Position numbers and translations under genes: made by a program. A model generated the notes under the pieces. That model did not search any database. It saw only the letters and a program-made list of their open reading frames with translations, and was not told where the DNA came from. Positions 62,460 through 64,000 of a stretch of 64,000 bases of DNA are shown here, piece after piece (position 1 is the stretch's first letter; each line of letters starts with the position of its first letter). Origin of the DNA: Chitinophagaceae bacterium (lineage in GTDB: Bacteria > Bacteroidota > Bacteroidia > Chitinophagales > Chitinophagaceae); assembly GCA_016786845.1 (NCBI GenBank), contig JAEUVB010000023.1, positions 186,001-250,000 of the forward strand. Reading direction: 5' to 3'.

Positions 62460-64000
62460 ATGCGGAACACCATACTCCTTATTATTTGCCTCATTTTTAT
62501 TCAAGAGGTATCAGGTCAAACACAAACCCGGTTTGAATTAATTTCTGACAAATCTTACCAAACTGTCGTTGACATATACCCCTCGGCCATTCAACGCAAA
62601 AACGTAACTACGCCTCAAGGCGTGGCTGAGAAAATTTCCATTCATCAGGGTGTATCATCATTAATTAAAGGCTCCCCCGATCTTCCTTCCCTGACTTTTT
62701 CGTTGCTTATTCCGAATCAAAAGAATAGCAGCATTTCAATTTTGGAAAGTCACTATTATGAGATCAACAATATCAATATTATTCCTTCTAAAGGAAAAAT
62801 AACCAGAGATATCAACCCTTCCACAATTCCGTTTACTTGGAATGAAGTTTACCAGGAAAATACTTTTTATCCTAAAGATCTAGCCACCTTATTTACTCCT
62901 TACATCATCCGTGATGTCAGAGGTCAGGCTGTACATATTAATCCCATTCAGTATAATCCTGTCACAAAAGTATTAAGGGTTTATGATCATCTGAAAGTTA
63001 AAATAACTTATTCAGGAATCTCTCAAGTAAACACTTTACCCGGCAATGAATTACCTCAAACGGTCGTTGAGGAATTTGATCAGATTTACGAACATCATTT
63101 TTTGAATTATAACAAAACCGGCAGTCGCTATTCCCCGTTAAAACAAGTTGGCTCTATGCTCGTATTGTGTCCGGCTTCCTATCTCGGAGAAATAGCACCC
63201 TATATCCGCTGGAAAGAAATGAAAGGTATACAAGTTTATTTAGTGAATACCGATACCATCACCGGAGGAGTAGATGAAACAACAGTGCGTAATTTAGTCA
63301 CCTCATACTATAACTCTATCCATATGGCTTATTTGCTCTTGGTAGGTGACAATCCAAATATACCTGCTCAAAATGCACAGTGGACCATCCCCACATTATT
63401 GGGACCATCAGATAATGCGTATGCCTATATGAGCAATAATGATCATTATCCGGAATTTATTGTTGGACGTTTTTCAGGTGAATCTACGGATGATATTCGC
63501 ACCCAGGTAACAAGAACTTTGGCCTATGAAAAAAATCCTAATACTAACGGAAATTGGTACAAACATCAAATAGGTATTTCCAGCGATCAAGGCCCGGGTG
63601 ATGATTTTCAAATGGACTACGAGCACATTTGCGATATTCTTGACAGTAATAAAAACAATTATAACTATACTAACAATAAAGGGTATTTCGACGGAGCGCA
63701 GAGCATGTGTAATGACGGATCAACATCACCATTACCCAATGATATTGTGACTGAATTTAACAACGGTATCGGTCTGATCAATTATTGCGGGCATGGTGGC
63801 ACGGATGTCTTCGTCAGTTCCGGGTTTTCAAATATAGATGTCCCCTCTTTAACCAATTCAAATGGCAATTGGCCTTTCATCTTCTCAACCGCTTGTATAA
63901 ATGGTAACTTCATGAATAATACCTGCCTCGCCGAGGCCTTACTTCGTGCGAAAGATGCAGGAGGCAACCCAACCGGCGCTGTGGCCGCTTTGATGAGTAC
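62460..64000 (+). CDS. Gingipain-type C25 cysteine peptidase (3' end outside the window)
   Basis: The frame is open from the ATG at 62460 to the last base, 513 codons without a stop. Signal peptide MRNTILLIICLIFIQEVSG is followed by an N-terminal prodomain and the peptidase fold. The catalytic His445 is in NYCGHGGTD and Cys479 in FSTACINGNF, the usual C25 spacing and motifs. Family members are secreted by the type IX system with a C-terminal sorting domain, which would lie beyond the window. Related proteins include gingipains and PorU, the T9SS sortase; which of these it is cannot be told from this part. Confidence 0.92.
   Translation, partial: MRNTILLIICLIFIQEVSGQTQTRFELISDKSYQTVVDIYPSAIQRKNVTTPQGVAEKISIHQGVSSLIKGSPDLPSLTFSLLIPNQKNSSISILESHYYEINNINIIPSKGKITRDINPSTIPFTWNEVYQENTFYPKDLATLFTPYIIRDVRGQAVHINPIQYNPVTKVLRVYDHLKVKITYSGISQVNTLPGNELPQTVVEEFDQIYEHHFLNYNKTGSRYSPLKQVGSMLVLCPASYLGEIAPYIRWKEMKGIQVYLVNTDTITGGVDETTVRNLVTSYYNSIHMAYLLLVGDNPNIPAQNAQWTIPTLLGPSDNAYAYMSNNDHYPEFIVGRFSGESTDDIRTQVTRTLAYEKNPNTNGNWYKHQIGISSDQGPGDDFQMDYEHICDILDSNKNNYNYTNNKGYFDGAQSMCNDGSTSPLPNDIVTEFNNGIGLINYCGHGGTDVFVSSGFSNIDVPSLTNSNGNWPFIFSTACINGNFMNNTCLAEALLRAKDAGGNPTGAVAALMS

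Overview
The window reads as chromosomal core DNA of a Bacteroidota bacterium, most likely from the Chitinophagales/Sphingobacteriales side of the phylum. The signs are promoter-like TAnnTTTG boxes instead of sigma-70 -10 boxes, weak Shine-Dalgarno sequences, a type IX secretion (T9SS) C-terminal sorting domain, a gingipain-type C25 peptidase, an IPExxxVDY-family protein, a long Ala/Pro/Glu tail on ribosomal protein L17, and many lipoproteins. The genus cannot be fixed from sequence alone. Genes are dense and sit on both strands. I see no prophage, insertion sequence, CRISPR array or rRNA operon.

Layout. 1-5.6 kb: truA, a MutS2-like ATPase without Smr domain, a palindromic repeat, then a ketoacyl synthase / acyl carrier protein / acyltransferase lipid trio. 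5.6-9.3 kb: a YcbB-type L,D-transpeptidase, and an ECF sigma factor with two envelope genes. 9.3-18.5 kb: metallo-hydrolase, rodA and mrdA (cell elongation), ogt, typA, a fatty acid hydroxylase-like protein, frr, and a T9SS-sorted CX4CH protein. 18.7-22.3 kb: trmB and three small genes in an overlapping chain, a small lipoprotein and a CtpA-type protease. 22.3-26.2 kb: DUF1415 protein, 2OG-Fe(II) oxygenase, thioesterase, rdgB, an unknown protein with a HolD-like tail, ilvE. 26.3-35.5 kb: oxidoreductase, lipoprotein, polyprenyl glycosylphosphotransferase and M1 peptidase in tight succession, then pyrG and an LpxD-like acyltransferase. 35.6-36.5 kb: tRNA-Ile(CAU), a long hairpin, a 76-bp tandem repeat and a second palindromic repeat. 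36.5-41 kb: HAD phosphatase, small lipoprotein, cdd, an ABC exporter and surE. 41-44.8 kb: the infA-rpmJ-rpsM-rpsK-rpsD-rpoA-rplQ operon, starting from its own promoter. 44.9-54.2 kb: TPR protein and gyrA, outer-membrane protein, NlpC/P60 peptidase, PRTase, an Fe-S oxidoreductase pair and an unknown protein. 54.2-64 kb: tRNA-Arg(UCU), a large sensor kinase overlapping mazG, an rRNA methyltransferase, a TonB-dependent receptor under a TPP riboswitch, and the start of a C25 peptidase.

Most of the window is housekeeping: translation, transcription, replication, nucleotide pools, cell wall and envelope. The points most worth a second look are the TPP riboswitch that marks the TonB receptor as a probable thiamin-compound importer, the hairpin plus 76-bp repeat array behind tRNA-Ile, the HolD-like protein beside rdgB, the M1 peptidase fused to a probable outer-membrane barrel, and the sigma-factor operon whose membrane protein carries a 33-residue repeat. 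I found no convincing wholly new multi-gene system.
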